In this document: positions 55,006-63,924 of the stretch, in pieces
How positions within the stretch are numbered: the first letter of the stretch is position 1
How the letters are laid out: every line of letters starts with the position of its first letter
NCBI RefSeq assembly: GCF_014642075.1
Contig: NZ_BMIK01000001.1
Location: forward strand, 248,001-312,000
Reading direction: 5' to 3'
DNA length: 64,000 nucleotides
DNA from: Parapedobacter defluvii
GTDB lineage: Bacteria; Bacteroidota; Bacteroidia; Sphingobacteriales; Sphingobacteriaceae
Made by a program: the position numbers and the translations under genes
The notes under the pieces: model-generated
The model's input: only the letters and a program-made list of their open reading frames with translations
What the model was told of the DNA's origin: nothing
The model's database searches: none

Positions 55006-56146
55006 TGGTTTGGCTCTTTTTACCCCATTTTTGGTTATACCAGATGAGAAAACCGGTGATGGGTAGCGACGCGCAAACAAGCGAGGCGAGGAAGGCGAGT
55101 ATCTTACCGGGTAATCCGAGGAATGATCCCACGTGGAGGTCGAAGTTCATGGCCCGTATTCTTTCAGCCCCGTTGAGACCGTCTGTTCCGTAACTGCTTA
55201 ACAATTTACCCGTATGCCGATCGTAATAAGACCATTCAAAATAATAAGTACGGCTTTTTAGTTGTCGGATCTGAAAATCATAGGGTGCAGTGGGCTTATC
55301 CCGGACGCGCATGGACACCATATCGGCTTTGGGGTATTTTTGCAATACATCGTTCAATGCCCGATCCAGTGATGAGGTTGAGGTAGTGGACGGAGGCATA
55401 GTCACCGGAACTACCCGCTCTACTTTTCGCTGCCCTCCGCTGAACAGGAAGTATAGCGATTGATCAACCCAGGTGAAGGAAAAAACCAATCCCGTTCCGG
55501 CCAATACCAGAGCGGGAATGAGGGTATAAAATCCCAGGACATTGTGCAGGTCGTAATTGACCCGTTTGAATTTAGCGCGCCATTTGATTTGAAAACTTTG
55601 TTTGAGCGCCTTTCGCGTCCATTTTTTTGGCCACCAGAGGATGAGTCCGCTGAGGAGTAAAAAAACAAAAATCAACACGGAATACGCGACGATAGGTTGA
55701 CCGATTTTATGCCCAAGCAATAAGTGGGTGTGCACGGCAAGTACAAGCTGGAAAAATTCGTTGTTGGTATTTTCCACATGGATGACTTCAGCCGTATAGG
55801 GATTCACGTATACACGGAAATTATAGCGGAAATAACCCCAATGGCCGAAGCCATCAGGGTTGATATCCAGCGCCCGGAAGGTCCAGCTGCGATTGGGCGC
55901 GGGATGGATATCGCATCGGCTGATTTCATATTCGTTGCCAAGGGCTTCTTGGACGTTTGCCAGCATAACGGACAGCGGCTGCACCGTATGGTTCGTCGGC
56001 GTTACGAATAGGCGATCGGGGTAACATATTGCCTTAAGTTCATCGGTAAATACGTAGATACATCCCGTGATGCTCACGATAAAGACCACCAGGCCCGTAA
56101 CGATACCCAGCCACAGGTGCAACCATCCATTTAACCGGCTAAGCAT
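54977..56146 (-). CDS. PepSY-domain inner-membrane protein
   Basis: Protein of 389 residues with about four transmembrane helices (GWLHLWLGIVTGLVVFIVSITGCIYVF at the start; SVLIFVFLLLSGLILWW; NVLGFYTLIPALVLAGTGLVFSF; LAFLASLVCASLPITGFLIWY) and PepSY segments between. Such proteins accompany siderophore or heme receptors and are thought to reduce ferric complexes or pass on electrons. It starts 4 bp after the TonB receptor, so the two are surely co-transcribed. Confidence 0.85.
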   Translation of the reverse strand: MLSRLNGWLHLWLGIVTGLVVFIVSITGCIYVFTDELKAICYPDRLFVTPTNHTVQPLSVMLANVQEALGNEYEISRCDIHPAPNRSWTFRALDINPDGFGHWGYFRYNFRVYVNPYTAEVIHVENTNNEFFQLVLAVHTHLLLGHKIGQPIVAYSVLIFVFLLLSGLILWWPKKWTRKALKQSFQIKWRAKFKRVNYDLHNVLGFYTLIPALVLAGTGLVFSFTWVDQSLYFLFSGGQRKVERVVPVTMPPSTTSTSSLDRALNDVLQKYPKADMVSMRVRDKPTAPYDFQIRQLKSRTYYFEWSYYDRHTGKLLSSYGTDGLNGAERIRAMNFDLHVGSFLGLPGKILAFLASLVCASLPITGFLIWYNQKWGKKSQTTKIRRQNCP

Positions 56147-56150
56147 GGTG

Positions 56151-58772
56151 TTAAAAAGAATAGCTAATACTTAGATTAGCCTTCGCACCGTTGCCCATGT
56201 AGTACTGTTCGTTCCGTGCATTATATTGGCTGTAAAAGGGAAAATATGCATTGTTGAACAGGTTTTCCACACCGAGGCTTGCACGCAAGGCCCGGTTAAA
56301 CTGATAGGAAGCATTCAGGTTAACCAGGTTGACCGCCTTGGTAGGCCCCTCTGCATTCCGGTATTTACCGTTGTCTTGGGGAGCAAAGCGGTCGCGGTTG
56401 CCTGTGTGTGCCCAAAAGAGTTGTAGTTCAAGCTTTTCAGCCGGAGCATAGTACACATAGGCCGTCGCTTTGGGAGGTGCTATGCGTGCGCCGGTAAGGT
56501 ATTGCTTGGTACCATTCTCCAATTCGGCTTTACCTTCTACATAAGCATAGGTTGCTCCTATTGATAGGTTCGGTAGCAGATAGGCGTCTGCAGTCAATTC
56601 ATACCCGTAGACACGTTCCGGAGCCCGTTGTGGAATCATGTGGCCATCGCCGCGATCCACCAAATTGGCTCCCAATTCAGACGTGCTGATATAATAAGCA
56701 GCGGTGAGATGGAATTTGCCGAATCGGCTGCTAACACCCGCTTCGTAATTGTTGGTAATGATCGGGTCAGTCTGTACCTGTGAGAGCGTACTTTCTTCGG
56801 CACTTCGTACAATACGTCCCAGTTCGTTAAGTCCAAACCCCTGTGAAAAACTCACAAACGGATTGAGTGCATCGAACTTGGTGTAGCGGAACCCCGCATT
56901 GAACATGGTAGCGCGGTAAGAAATGGTCCCTCCGGTCACGGCAATAACCCCTTCTCCATTCGGCCCCTTGGCCAAGGTATTGAAGTCGGCTATCTTCACT
57001 TGGGCGTTTTCGTATCGGATACCTCCCTTGAAGATCAGGTACTGGGCAATATCTGCCTTCAGCTGCGCATAGGGTGCAAAGTTTGTCATGTTCATATCAG
57101 GTACATAAATCCGGCCATCGAGCAGGGGTTGGCTGGTTACATCGCCAAGCAGATCCAGTCCGTAGACCACATTTCCCTTCAACACGTTCCCGCCCCATGG
57201 GGTGCTCAGGTTTAAACGTACTCCCCGCTTTTTGGAGCTGATCTGGGTCTGTCCGGGGCCGTACCAGCCTGACGAACTCGCTACGTATCGATTGGTTGAA
57301 AGAAACCGGTGGTAGTAGCCCGTCAGTTCCAGCGACGTATGCAGGGGAAGTGCTTCGTGGCGATAGGTGAGGTACGCATTGTGGTTCTGCGGAGTACCTG
57401 CCGGTGCACCGGGGTACTCGCCTTTGACGCCGATCGCGGGTCGTTCACCGTACACACCATCCTGGTTGATGTAGTCGGTTTCCTGCAGGCTTTTGAATGT
57501 GTTGTAAGAAAGCGTCAGATTGCTCACCTCGTTGAGTTGGTAAGCAGCTTTTGCAAAGATGTTGTAAGAATAAGTCTGACTCAGTCCGTCGTCTTGTGCA
57601 AGTACATTGCCGTCGGCATCCTTGAATACACCGTTGTAGTTATAGGTACCGCCCACTACGTACGAAAATTTATTAAGTGTGCCGTGGAGCGTTTGCGATA
57701 GCCGGTAACCAACCGTATTGGCTAAATACGCCGGATGGCCATTGGTACCCACGGTGGTTTGTCCGGCAATTTTCTTGTTCCCATCGGGTTTTTTGGTAAT
57801 GTAGTTGATGATACCGCCTCCCGATCCGTTACCGTAAATGGAGGTAGCTCCCTTGATTACTTCCACACGCTCGATGACCGCAGGGTCGATGGAGCGGATA
57901 TCGCGGTTGCCATTCATCAGTGGCGTAGACTGGGGAATACCGTCAATGAGCACCAACACGCTGCGCCCACGGAGTGTCTGGCCGGAGTTGGTCGCCTTAT
58001 TGGTTGACGGGCCGAGGCCCGGGACAGTAAAACCGAGTATTTCGCTGATCGAGTTGTTGATGGTCGCCTGCTTTTCGATCTGCGCGGTGTTGAGTATCGT
58101 CACGGAGGAAGGCACTTCGTCGATGCTTTCCTGCACGCGGCTAGCGGTTACCACCACTTCAGATAGCTGCCCCATCTGCTGAAGGGTGAAGCCTACTTCC
58201 TGGGTTTGGTTGGCCGCCACTTCGATCGCATGCAGTTCGTTGCCGTATCCAACCGAAGTTGCTTTTAATTGATAGGATCCGGGTTCCACATTTTCGAGCC
58301 TGAAATGGCCCCGTTCATCGGTACGTGTGCTGCGGTACCCCTGGATACCCACGGTTACGTAAGGCGCGGGTTTGCCGTCGGAGGTCTGCACGGTTCCGAC
58401 GATGGTGCTTTTGCCTTGTGACGCCTGAATAAGAATTTGATTGCCCTTGGTACGGGCAGCTTTGATACCATCGCCCAGGAGCTGCACGAGTATGTCAGAG
58501 ACCGTTGCATTCGTAAACTGCAGATTTACTCGCCGGTCTAAATCCAACAATGTGTTGCTGTAAGAAAAGGTACAATGGGCAACTTCCCCAATGCGTTCAA
58601 ATGCTTCCGTCAACGTAATTCCCGTAGCCTGGACAGAAATACGCCGTTGCAGGGGATCATTTTGTGCATGGGAAAGCAGGGGGGCGAATACCATGCAAAA
58701 GAAGGTGAATAAAAAGGGAAGCAGGTATCGAAGGCCCGCTGGACTTAGGTCAAATTTCATACTTTTGTACAT
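56151..58772 (-). CDS. STN-domain TonB-dependent receptor (ferric siderophore type)
   Basis: Outer-membrane receptor of 873 residues. After the signal peptide (ending SHAQ) come an STN signalling domain (~42-100, ISVQATGITLTEAFERIG), a carboxypeptidase-regulatory-like domain (~112-190, VGTVQTSDGKPAPYV), the plug (~210-320, LSEVVVTASRVQES; GSGGGIINYITKKP) and the barrel ending in Phe. The STN domain contacts a FecR-type anti-sigma factor, and fecR and sigma genes lie directly upstream. The plug and PepSY neighbour point to iron-siderophore or heme uptake rather than glycans. A start at 58760 is possible. Confidence 0.92.
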   Translation of the reverse strand: MYKSMKFDLSPAGLRYLLPFLFTFFCMVFAPLLSHAQNDPLQRRISVQATGITLTEAFERIGEVAHCTFSYSNTLLDLDRRVNLQFTNATVSDILVQLLGDGIKAARTKGNQILIQASQGKSTIVGTVQTSDGKPAPYVTVGIQGYRSTRTDERGHFRLENVEPGSYQLKATSVGYGNELHAIEVAANQTQEVGFTLQQMGQLSEVVVTASRVQESIDEVPSSVTILNTAQIEKQATINNSISEILGFTVPGLGPSTNKATNSGQTLRGRSVLVLIDGIPQSTPLMNGNRDIRSIDPAVIERVEVIKGATSIYGNGSGGGIINYITKKPDGNKKIAGQTTVGTNGHPAYLANTVGYRLSQTLHGTLNKFSYVVGGTYNYNGVFKDADGNVLAQDDGLSQTYSYNIFAKAAYQLNEVSNLTLSYNTFKSLQETDYINQDGVYGERPAIGVKGEYPGAPAGTPQNHNAYLTYRHEALPLHTSLELTGYYHRFLSTNRYVASSSGWYGPGQTQISSKKRGVRLNLSTPWGGNVLKGNVVYGLDLLGDVTSQPLLDGRIYVPDMNMTNFAPYAQLKADIAQYLIFKGGIRYENAQVKIADFNTLAKGPNGEGVIAVTGGTISYRATMFNAGFRYTKFDALNPFVSFSQGFGLNELGRIVRSAEESTLSQVQTDPIITNNYEAGVSSRFGKFHLTAAYYISTSELGANLVDRGDGHMIPQRAPERVYGYELTADAYLLPNLSIGATYAYVEGKAELENGTKQYLTGARIAPPKATAYVYYAPAEKLELQLFWAHTGNRDRFAPQDNGKYRNAEGPTKAVNLVNLNASYQFNRALRASLGVENLFNNAYFPFYSQYNARNEQYYMGNGAKANLSISYSF

Positions 58773-58810
58773 ATGCTGATTGAGTTAAACAATTAGTGTA
58801 TTTCAAATTT

Positions 58811-58845
58811 GGCCGGGTATTGGTTTGCGAGACGGATGCCCGGCC
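58811..58845 (-). terminator. strong hairpin between fecR and the receptor gene
   Basis: Arms 58811-58820 (GGCCGGGTAT) and 58836-58845 (ATGCCCGGCC) pair over 10 bp with one G-T wobble around a 15-nt loop. The T-rich flank (TTTATTTTC) lies on the plus-strand side, so for the minus-strand operon it is an imperfect terminator. It more likely attenuates read-through from sigma/fecR into the receptor, or stabilises the mRNA. Confidence 0.45.
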
Positions 58846-58899
58846 TTTATTTTCGGAATGTGTTTTTATCGTATTCTTAGGAAGGATCTTTCATGTTAC

Positions 58900-59886
58900 T
58901 TAGTATATCGTGATGTGTTGATTAATTATCTGATAACGGAATTGCATGACAAATGAGAGGTCATCCATAAGTTCCTTTAAAGCGGCATTGTCAAAAGAGC
59001 CTGTGAACGTCATGGTGTTAAGTTCTTCACGTTTAATCTCGACGGTTACACCGTACCATCGCTGGATACGCTTGGCAATATCAGCGAGGCGATGGTTGTT
59101 GAATACCAAGTTATTGGTTTTCCAAGCCAGCCTATCTGTGGGTATGTTGTCAATGGAGGTGAGGGAACCCCCGGTTTGGTACCTGGCACCCTCGCCTGCA
59201 TGAACAACGAGCTCTTTGGATGCATGCAGTGACGCAAAGCGGACCGAACCCTGTTCGACAAGCACAGTTTGTTGTTCGTCGGGATAAGCGGTGAGATTGA
59301 ATGCCGTTCCCAGCACCTCGGTGACGGTTTGATCCGTTGTAATGCGAAAAGGTCGTTTGCTATCAGCAGTTACATCAAAATAGGCTTCTCCCACGAGATA
59401 TACCTCGCGGCTGTCGGCCGGGAAGCGGTCCGGATAACGTAACGTACTGCCTGCATTGAGGTATACCACCGTTCCGTCCGGCAAGGTAAGCTGCCCCTTT
59501 TTTCCATTGGGGATTTCCACTGTCCGGGTGATTTGTGCGGCGGGTGCATCCACCGGATTTTTATTCTTTTTCAAGAATAGCAGCAGCGTTCCCACACTCA
59601 GTACCGCGAGGAAGATCGCTGCGACGCGGATGATTGGTTTAAATTTTATGCTGCGAGGCCCGGTGGTAACACTTTCTTTTGGTGATTGATGTTGTTGCAA
59701 TCCCTGATTGTCCTGTATGCGTTGCCATATTCGGTCTCCGATGTCTGGGTCATCGTCTTCAGCAGGAGACGGATGAGACGTTGCCGATGGAGTCGTTTCA
59801 TTAAGCCAGGCGATTACGGCGTCCCGTTCCTCCGGGCTACACAACCCTTCGTGATATCTCTGAAGCATTTCAGGCGTAACCTCCAT
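58900..59886 (-). CDS. FecR-family anti-sigma factor
   Basis: Membrane protein of 328 residues. The cytoplasmic N-terminus (MEVTPEMLQRYHEGLCSPEE) binds the sigma factor; a transmembrane helix follows at ~84-106, then the periplasmic FecR domain (IPNGKKGQLTLPDGTVVYLNAGS; VYLVGEAYFDVT) and the C-terminal DUF4974 domain (LVFNNHRLADIAKRIQRWYGV). It holds the sigma factor inactive until the STN domain of the receptor signals substrate binding. It lies about 100 bp after the sigma gene. Confidence 0.93.
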   Translation of the reverse strand: MEVTPEMLQRYHEGLCSPEERDAVIAWLNETTPSATSHPSPAEDDDPDIGDRIWQRIQDNQGLQQHQSPKESVTTGPRSIKFKPIIRVAAIFLAVLSVGTLLLFLKKNKNPVDAPAAQITRTVEIPNGKKGQLTLPDGTVVYLNAGSTLRYPDRFPADSREVYLVGEAYFDVTADSKRPFRITTDQTVTEVLGTAFNLTAYPDEQQTVLVEQGSVRFASLHASKELVVHAGEGARYQTGGSLTSIDNIPTDRLAWKTNNLVFNNHRLADIAKRIQRWYGVTVEIKREELNTMTFTGSFDNAALKELMDDLSFVMQFRYQIINQHITIY

Positions 59887-59989
59887 ATATTTCCTGCCAT
59901 TTGTTATTGGTTATTCGGATGACAGGAAGAAACGGAGGGATTCGCTGGATAGGTTTTTTATAAATTACTGACTCAGTGATTGTTAATTT

Positions 59990-60568
59990 CTATCTATTTT
60001 GGAGGTAGAACGTTTCGCCATATTGTTTTCTCAGTTTTCTTGAGAGAAAATGACGTGCCCGTATCAGGTGTTCCTTTACGGTGTGTACGGATATATCCAT
60101 CGTGTTGGCTACTTCGCGGTAGCTGTAGCCTTCTTCAATATTGAGTTTGTAGACTTGCTGACATCGATCGGGTAGTTGATCTACCAATGCTTCAACATGA
60201 GCAGATAGTTCACGGAAATAGCAGTGCTCTTCTGTGTCGTTGCGGTCGTTACTGGGAGTCGCTGTAAGGCTATCTTCGTGTTTCTTACGGGAAGCAAGCT
60301 GCCGGTGGTAATCGAATATTTTTAATTTCACAGCCCGGAACAGATAGCCTTCAACAGTTGCGGTGTCGATGGCCATTTTATCTTTTCTTTGCCAAAGGCT
60401 CTCAAACACACTTTGGATGATTTCTTCGGCAACGGCTTGATTACGCACGTACGATAGGCAGTAGCGGTATAACTTGCTCCAATGTGCCCGATAAAGCGAT
60501 TCAAAATAGGCTGCGTCCAATTCCTTGGAAGGTTGTTGAGCGGTTATGGTATTGCCTGATGTTGCCAC
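59990..60568 (-). CDS. ECF RNA polymerase sigma factor
   Basis: Sigma-70-family ECF factor of 192 residues. Region 2 is FESLYRAHWSKLYRYCLSYV to IIQSVFESLWQR; region 4 is LPDRCQQVYKLNIEEGYSYREVANTMDISVHTVKEHLIRAR. The start codon is GTG at 60568, because no ATG exists upstream in frame and the promoter lies 8 nt before it. It controls the fecR-receptor-PepSY genes downstream by family logic. Confidence 0.93.
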   Translation of the reverse strand: MATSGNTITAQQPSKELDAAYFESLYRAHWSKLYRYCLSYVRNQAVAEEIIQSVFESLWQRKDKMAIDTATVEGYLFRAVKLKIFDYHRQLASRKKHEDSLTATPSNDRNDTEEHCYFRELSAHVEALVDQLPDRCQQVYKLNIEEGYSYREVANTMDISVHTVKEHLIRARHFLSRKLRKQYGETFYLQNR

Positions 60569-60576
60569 AGTTGGTG

Positions 60577-60607
60577 CAAAATTAATCTTATTCAGAATAA
60601 ATCCAAA
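60577..60607 (-). promoter_or_regulatory. full Bacteroidota promoter of the ECF sigma gene
   Basis: On the minus strand: TTTG at 60607-60604, a spacer of exactly 19 nt, and TAATTTTG at 60584-60577, both perfect. It ends 8 nt before the GTG start, so the leader would be only about 4-5 nt. It shows the sigma gene is expressed from a housekeeping-type promoter. Confidence 0.7.
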
Positions 60608-60630
60608 TAATTGATTAAATACACGCTGGA

Positions 60631-61662
60631 TTATTGTGCGGCGGCTGAATGATTTTCAATAGGGAGTGAAACAATAAACTGGGAGCCACTTTGTCCGTCG
60701 CTTTCCACCCTGATGGTACCTCCGTGTGATTCAATAATCATTTTTGTGAGGTAAAGCCCCAGTCCGGTTGTAGGTTCTCCCGCAGTGCCCGGTCGTTTTG
60801 CTTTGGTAAATTTATCAAATATCCGTTTCTGCATGGCTTTCGGGATGCCGATCCCGGTATCATGAACCACAACCTGGGCTCCACCGTCGGGCGCTTCGCG
60901 GGTGGATACGGTAATTACCCCTCCCGGGTGGGTAAACTTGATGCTATTCCAAAGTATATTATTGATGGCCCGTGTCAGTTTCGGACGGTCTGCTTTAATC
61001 ACTTTATTAGACCGCAGTTGTTTGGTTAAAACAAGTTGTTTTATCTCAAATTTATCAGAAAGCGAATCTGCGCATGTATCTACCAGTTCGTCTAGATTCT
61101 CGTCCGCAAGCATCAGTGCTTCGTCTTGGGATTGTTCGATGATGAGGATATCCTGAATGAGTACCTGTGCATAATCACACGTTTCACTTAGCTTATCAAT
61201 CAGGTATTGGTGTTTGTTCAATGCAGGGTCTGCCTTCAATATGGTTCCCAACATGCTTATGGTGGCGATGGGACTACGTAGGTCGTGTGCTACCGCCAGC
61301 AAAGCAACTTTTTGCTTTTCATGATATGCGTGAAGGTGGAATAGGATGTCAGACTGTTTGATGATACCGAAGAAGCTGTTTTGATAATTGACCGGAAGTA
61401 CATTATTTCCGGTTGTTCTCATGAGGTTGAGTACTGTATTTATTGAGTCAGAATAATTCACTGTGGGGCGGTAAAGCAAGCAGTCGATAACCAACTGGTG
61501 CGGCTTCATGGCGAGGTCGGCAGCTGTCAGGATTCCAATGGGTTTTTTATGATCCAGTACAACCACGGCATCCTGTTGCTGCAATAGCTTCTTCGCAACG
61601 CTAACCCCCGTATAGGCATCGAGCGTTACATATTGCTTGGTTATCAATGCCGTTATATTCAT
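60631..61662 (-). CDS. histidine kinase with N-terminal CBS pair
   Basis: Soluble sensor kinase of 343 residues with no transmembrane helix. Two CBS motifs occupy ~1-110 (VVVLDHKKPIGILTAADLA; NVLPVNYQNSFFGIIKQSDIL) and probably bind adenosine nucleotides. The HisKA H-box AVAHDLRSPIATI has the phospho-His at ~126; the ATP-binding domain shows NILWNSIKF (N box), DTGIGIP (G1) and GEPTTGLGLYL (G2). It is encoded just after a stand-alone receiver and may phosphorylate it. It could read energy status. Confidence 0.88.
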   Translation of the reverse strand: MNITALITKQYVTLDAYTGVSVAKKLLQQQDAVVVLDHKKPIGILTAADLAMKPHQLVIDCLLYRPTVNYSDSINTVLNLMRTTGNNVLPVNYQNSFFGIIKQSDILFHLHAYHEKQKVALLAVAHDLRSPIATISMLGTILKADPALNKHQYLIDKLSETCDYAQVLIQDILIIEQSQDEALMLADENLDELVDTCADSLSDKFEIKQLVLTKQLRSNKVIKADRPKLTRAINNILWNSIKFTHPGGVITVSTREAPDGGAQVVVHDTGIGIPKAMQKRIFDKFTKAKRPGTAGEPTTGLGLYLTKMIIESHGGTIRVESDGQSGSQFIVSLPIENHSAAAQ

Positions 61663-61682
61663 ACTTCAGATGTATCTGGGTT

Positions 61683-62024
61683 TTATTCGTTAATATTATA
61701 CATCGATATCCGTACCTTCACATCCACTTGTATGAGTTCACCTTCCCCTACATGCCTGAATACATGACGCTGCAATACCTGAATGAGCCGTTCTGCCGGA
61801 ATTTTGGTCAGCAGTTTCCGGTTTATGAATACGGCTTCTATGTGTTCAGCCTCAGCACCGGTATCTACAGCTTGAAATACACCGGGAGCGAGCAGGTCCA
61901 GGGATTTCCCCAACCCGTGCTTACCCTGTACCGCATTTTTGGCTAACACCAGTACATCGTTTGATAGCGGTAGCTTAAGCTCTTCAAAGCTGATGTCAAT
62001 TCCGTATGTTTTGCCTGCGTTCAA
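61683..62024 (-). CDS. small protein of unknown function between receiver and kinase
   Basis: About 113 residues, starting at a TTG (62024) since no ATG is available, 7 nt after the receiver gene and 20 nt before the kinase. The sequence is soluble, mixed alpha/beta (SNDVLVLAKNAVQGKHGLGK; AVFINRKLLTKIPAERLIQVL) and matches no family I know. Operon position argues that it is real and takes part in the same signalling unit. The TTG start and lack of homology make it uncertain. Confidence 0.5.
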   Translation of the reverse strand: MNAGKTYGIDISFEELKLPLSNDVLVLAKNAVQGKHGLGKSLDLLAPGVFQAVDTGAEAEHIEAVFINRKLLTKIPAERLIQVLQRHVFRHVGEGELIQVDVKVRISMYNINE

Positions 62025-62031
62025 GAGAATA

Positions 62032-62433
62032 CTATTTAAAGAATAATACCAACGGCTCCTGCGTCATCAACTTGCACAAGGTTTCTCTGGTCAGCGGTTT
62101 TTTGTTGAAAGCAATTACCTGATCATATGATTTTGATTTTACTTCATCGAACACTTCTTCAGAGGCTGTATTGACAATGACCCACACATCTTTTCCGTAG
62201 GGTTTTGTGCAAATGGAATCCAGCACCCCCCATCCGTCTATGTGAGGCATATGGATGTCAAGCAGAATTAGTATTTTTTTGCCGGCTAAAGCTTCCCGTT
62301 CAATGTGTTCAAGCGCGCTGAGTCCATCGTAGCACACCGTGGGTTCATCGAGTGGCCACACTGATTTAACCAATGTCTTTTGTATTTTCCCCAGCATCAC
62401 GTCATCGTCTACAATAAATATACTCAGATCCAT
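62032..62433 (-). CDS. stand-alone receiver-domain response regulator
   Basis: CheY-like protein of 133 residues from the ATG at 62433, which has AAAAGG upstream; an ATG at 62448 would add five residues. The acidic pocket is DDD (~9-11), phospho-Asp is in LLDIHMPHIDGW (~59), Thr/Ser in VNTAS and Lys in NKKPLT. There is no output domain, so it signals through protein contact or a phosphorelay with the CBS-kinase two genes on. Confidence 0.88.
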   Translation of the reverse strand: MDLSIFIVDDDVMLGKIQKTLVKSVWPLDEPTVCYDGLSALEHIEREALAGKKILILLDIHMPHIDGWGVLDSICTKPYGKDVWVIVNTASEEVFDEVKSKSYDQVIAFNKKPLTRETLCKLMTQEPLVLFFK

Positions 62434-62462
62434 ATAACCTTTTCCCATCTCATAACAGACGG

Positions 62463-62493
62463 CAAAGGTAGGAACGTGTATTAATTATACAAG
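62463..62493 (-). promoter_or_regulatory. promoter of the receiver-kinase operon
   Basis: On the minus strand: CTTG at 62493-62490 (3 of 4), a 19-nt spacer, and a perfect -7 box TACCTTTG at 62470-62463, 29 nt before the ATG at 62433. Confidence 0.6.
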
Positions 62494-62506
62494 TTTAAAC
62501 TACTTG
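62490..62506. repeat. inverted repeat CAAGT-N7-ACTTG over the -33 element
   Basis: Perfect 5-bp arms at 62490-62494 and 62502-62506. One arm contains the -33 element of the receiver operon promoter, a position suited to repression. Short arms make chance possible. Confidence 0.35.
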
Positions 62507-62587
62507 ATAATCAGATATTGTAGCGGATTTCTGACACGGGAAGGCTTAAGAGACCTTGTTGTTCAGATCTGATGGAATGAAGAAGGG

Positions 62588-63598
62588 TTACCGTAATTTC
62601 AGTCTCAGTACATACCCATCATTGGTGATATAGATGGTCTTTTCATCGGCTGATAAAGCGACGTTCGATGCCGCCTCGTCCAGCTTTATTTTTCCCAGCA
62701 CATTGCCTTCCTGGTTGAATATCCATATTCCCCCCGGACCGCTGGCAAATACATTTCCGTTTTTATCGATTTTCAGCCCATCGGGTAAGCCTTTTAGGCC
62801 ATCGCGCTCGTCTGTGGCACTGTAAAATAAGGTCGGAGTCGACAGCGTATCCCCCACGTTCAGCATGTACCAGTTGGCGGCATTGGGATCCGAGCTGGCT
62901 ATCAATACTTTTTTCTCACCCGGGAAGAATGCAATGCCATTGGGTCTGGTGATGCTGTTAGCCAGCAAGGTAACCTCGCCGTTTGGTGTTACTTTGTATA
63001 CGCCGTTGAAGGGGATTTCCTTGGTAGGATCGTCGTCATTTTGTGCAGGCAGTCCATAAGGCGGATCGGTAAAAAACAGGTCGCCGGCGCTGTTATACAC
63101 GGCATCGTTCGGACTGTTGAAACGCTTACCGTTGTATTGGTTTACCAACGTAACATACGTTGCGTTGGGCTGGTTTAAGGATGCATCCATTCTGGCCATC
63201 TGCCGGTTGCCATGCTGGCAGAGAACGAGGTTGCCCGACCCGTCTAACACAAGCCCGTTGCTGCCGGGCTCTTTGCTATTGCTGGGTGTGGTATCGGTGT
63301 AGCCGCTCGGCCGCAGGTAAACTTCCATTCCCTTTTTTTCCGTCCATTTATAGACGGTATTGGTCGGAACATCCGAAAACAGGAGCATCTGTTCACTTTC
63401 TATCCACAGCGGGCCTTCACTCCATTCAAAACCTTCTGCAATAATTTCAGCCCTGGCATTTGTGTCGAGAATGGCATCCAACGCCGGATCGAGGCGCTCA
63501 ATGCTGCCGGTGCGTTTATACTTTGTCTGCTGGGAGTGCTGTGTGTTGTTACAGGCCATTGCCGCAACCAAAACGAAAGGGATTGAAAGCCACTTCAT
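62588..63598 (-). CDS. SMP-30/gluconolactonase-like lipoprotein
   Basis: Six-bladed propeller lactonase-like protein of 336 residues. The ATG at 63598 overlaps the stop of the preceding gene (ATGA) and begins a lipoprotein signal with lipobox AMAC. SMP-30 metal-site segments are present: EGFEWSEGPLWIE (Glu), NSPNDAVYNSAGDLFFTDPPYG (Asn), RPNGIAFFPGEKKVLIAS and LPDGLKIDKNGNVFASGPGG (Asp). The family opens sugar lactones such as gluconolactone or rhamnonolactone in the periplasm. Confidence 0.87.
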   Translation of the reverse strand: MKWLSIPFVLVAAMACNNTQHSQQTKYKRTGSIERLDPALDAILDTNARAEIIAEGFEWSEGPLWIESEQMLLFSDVPTNTVYKWTEKKGMEVYLRPSGYTDTTPSNSKEPGSNGLVLDGSGNLVLCQHGNRQMARMDASLNQPNATYVTLVNQYNGKRFNSPNDAVYNSAGDLFFTDPPYGLPAQNDDDPTKEIPFNGVYKVTPNGEVTLLANSITRPNGIAFFPGEKKVLIASSDPNAANWYMLNVGDTLSTPTLFYSATDERDGLKGLPDGLKIDKNGNVFASGPGGIWIFNQEGNVLGKIKLDEAASNVALSADEKTIYITNDGYVLRLKLR

Positions 63599-63846
63599 AA
63601 GCCCTCCGCATCTTCGTCGCGTTCCACCGTGATGGAACATTCGGTAACCAGGGCAGCGAGTGCACCGACAGCCGCAAAGAGCGGAGCCAGCAAGGCGCCC
63701 ACCACACCTACGGTTACCGGGAAGCTCATGATTTCCTTGCCGGATTTGTCGGATATGATGATTTTCCGTACGTTGCCCTCGGCAATGATATCTTTGATCT
63801 TTTTTAGTAATTCCTCACCTTTTACGAAAAATGATTCTTTGTTCAT
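63595..63846 (-). CDS. DUF4342-like small membrane-associated protein
   Basis: Protein of 83 residues; the ATG at 63846 is preferred to an upstream start at 63891 that lies before the promoter box. N-terminal half charged (GEELLKKIKDIIAEGNVRKIIISDKSG), C-terminal half with a Gly/Ala-rich hydrophobic segment (VGVVGALLAPLFAAVGALAALV) as in DUF4342. Function unknown. Translationally coupled to the SMP-30 gene. Confidence 0.7.
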   Translation of the reverse strand: MNKESFFVKGEELLKKIKDIIAEGNVRKIIISDKSGKEIMSFPVTVGVVGALLAPLFAAVGALAALVTECSITVERDEDAEGL

Positions 63847-63868
63847 GGCCTTTCCTGTTATCCAGAAA

Positions 63869-63876
63869 CAAAGATA
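63869..63876 (-). promoter_or_regulatory. -7 box of the DUF4342-SMP-30 pair
   Basis: TATCTTTG on the minus strand matches TAnnTTTG, 22 nt before the ATG at 63846. No TTTG 19 nt upstream. Confidence 0.45.
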
Positions 63877-63924
63877 ACATTCTCGGCTCAACTTATTGCA
63901 GCGAATCTCTTATTGGTCCATCCG

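Noticed and set aside
61647-61946. 99-codon plus-strand frame opposite the small gene in the receiver-kinase operon
   Set aside because: Tyr/Phe-rich and antisense; the minus-strand frame fits the operon spacing better.
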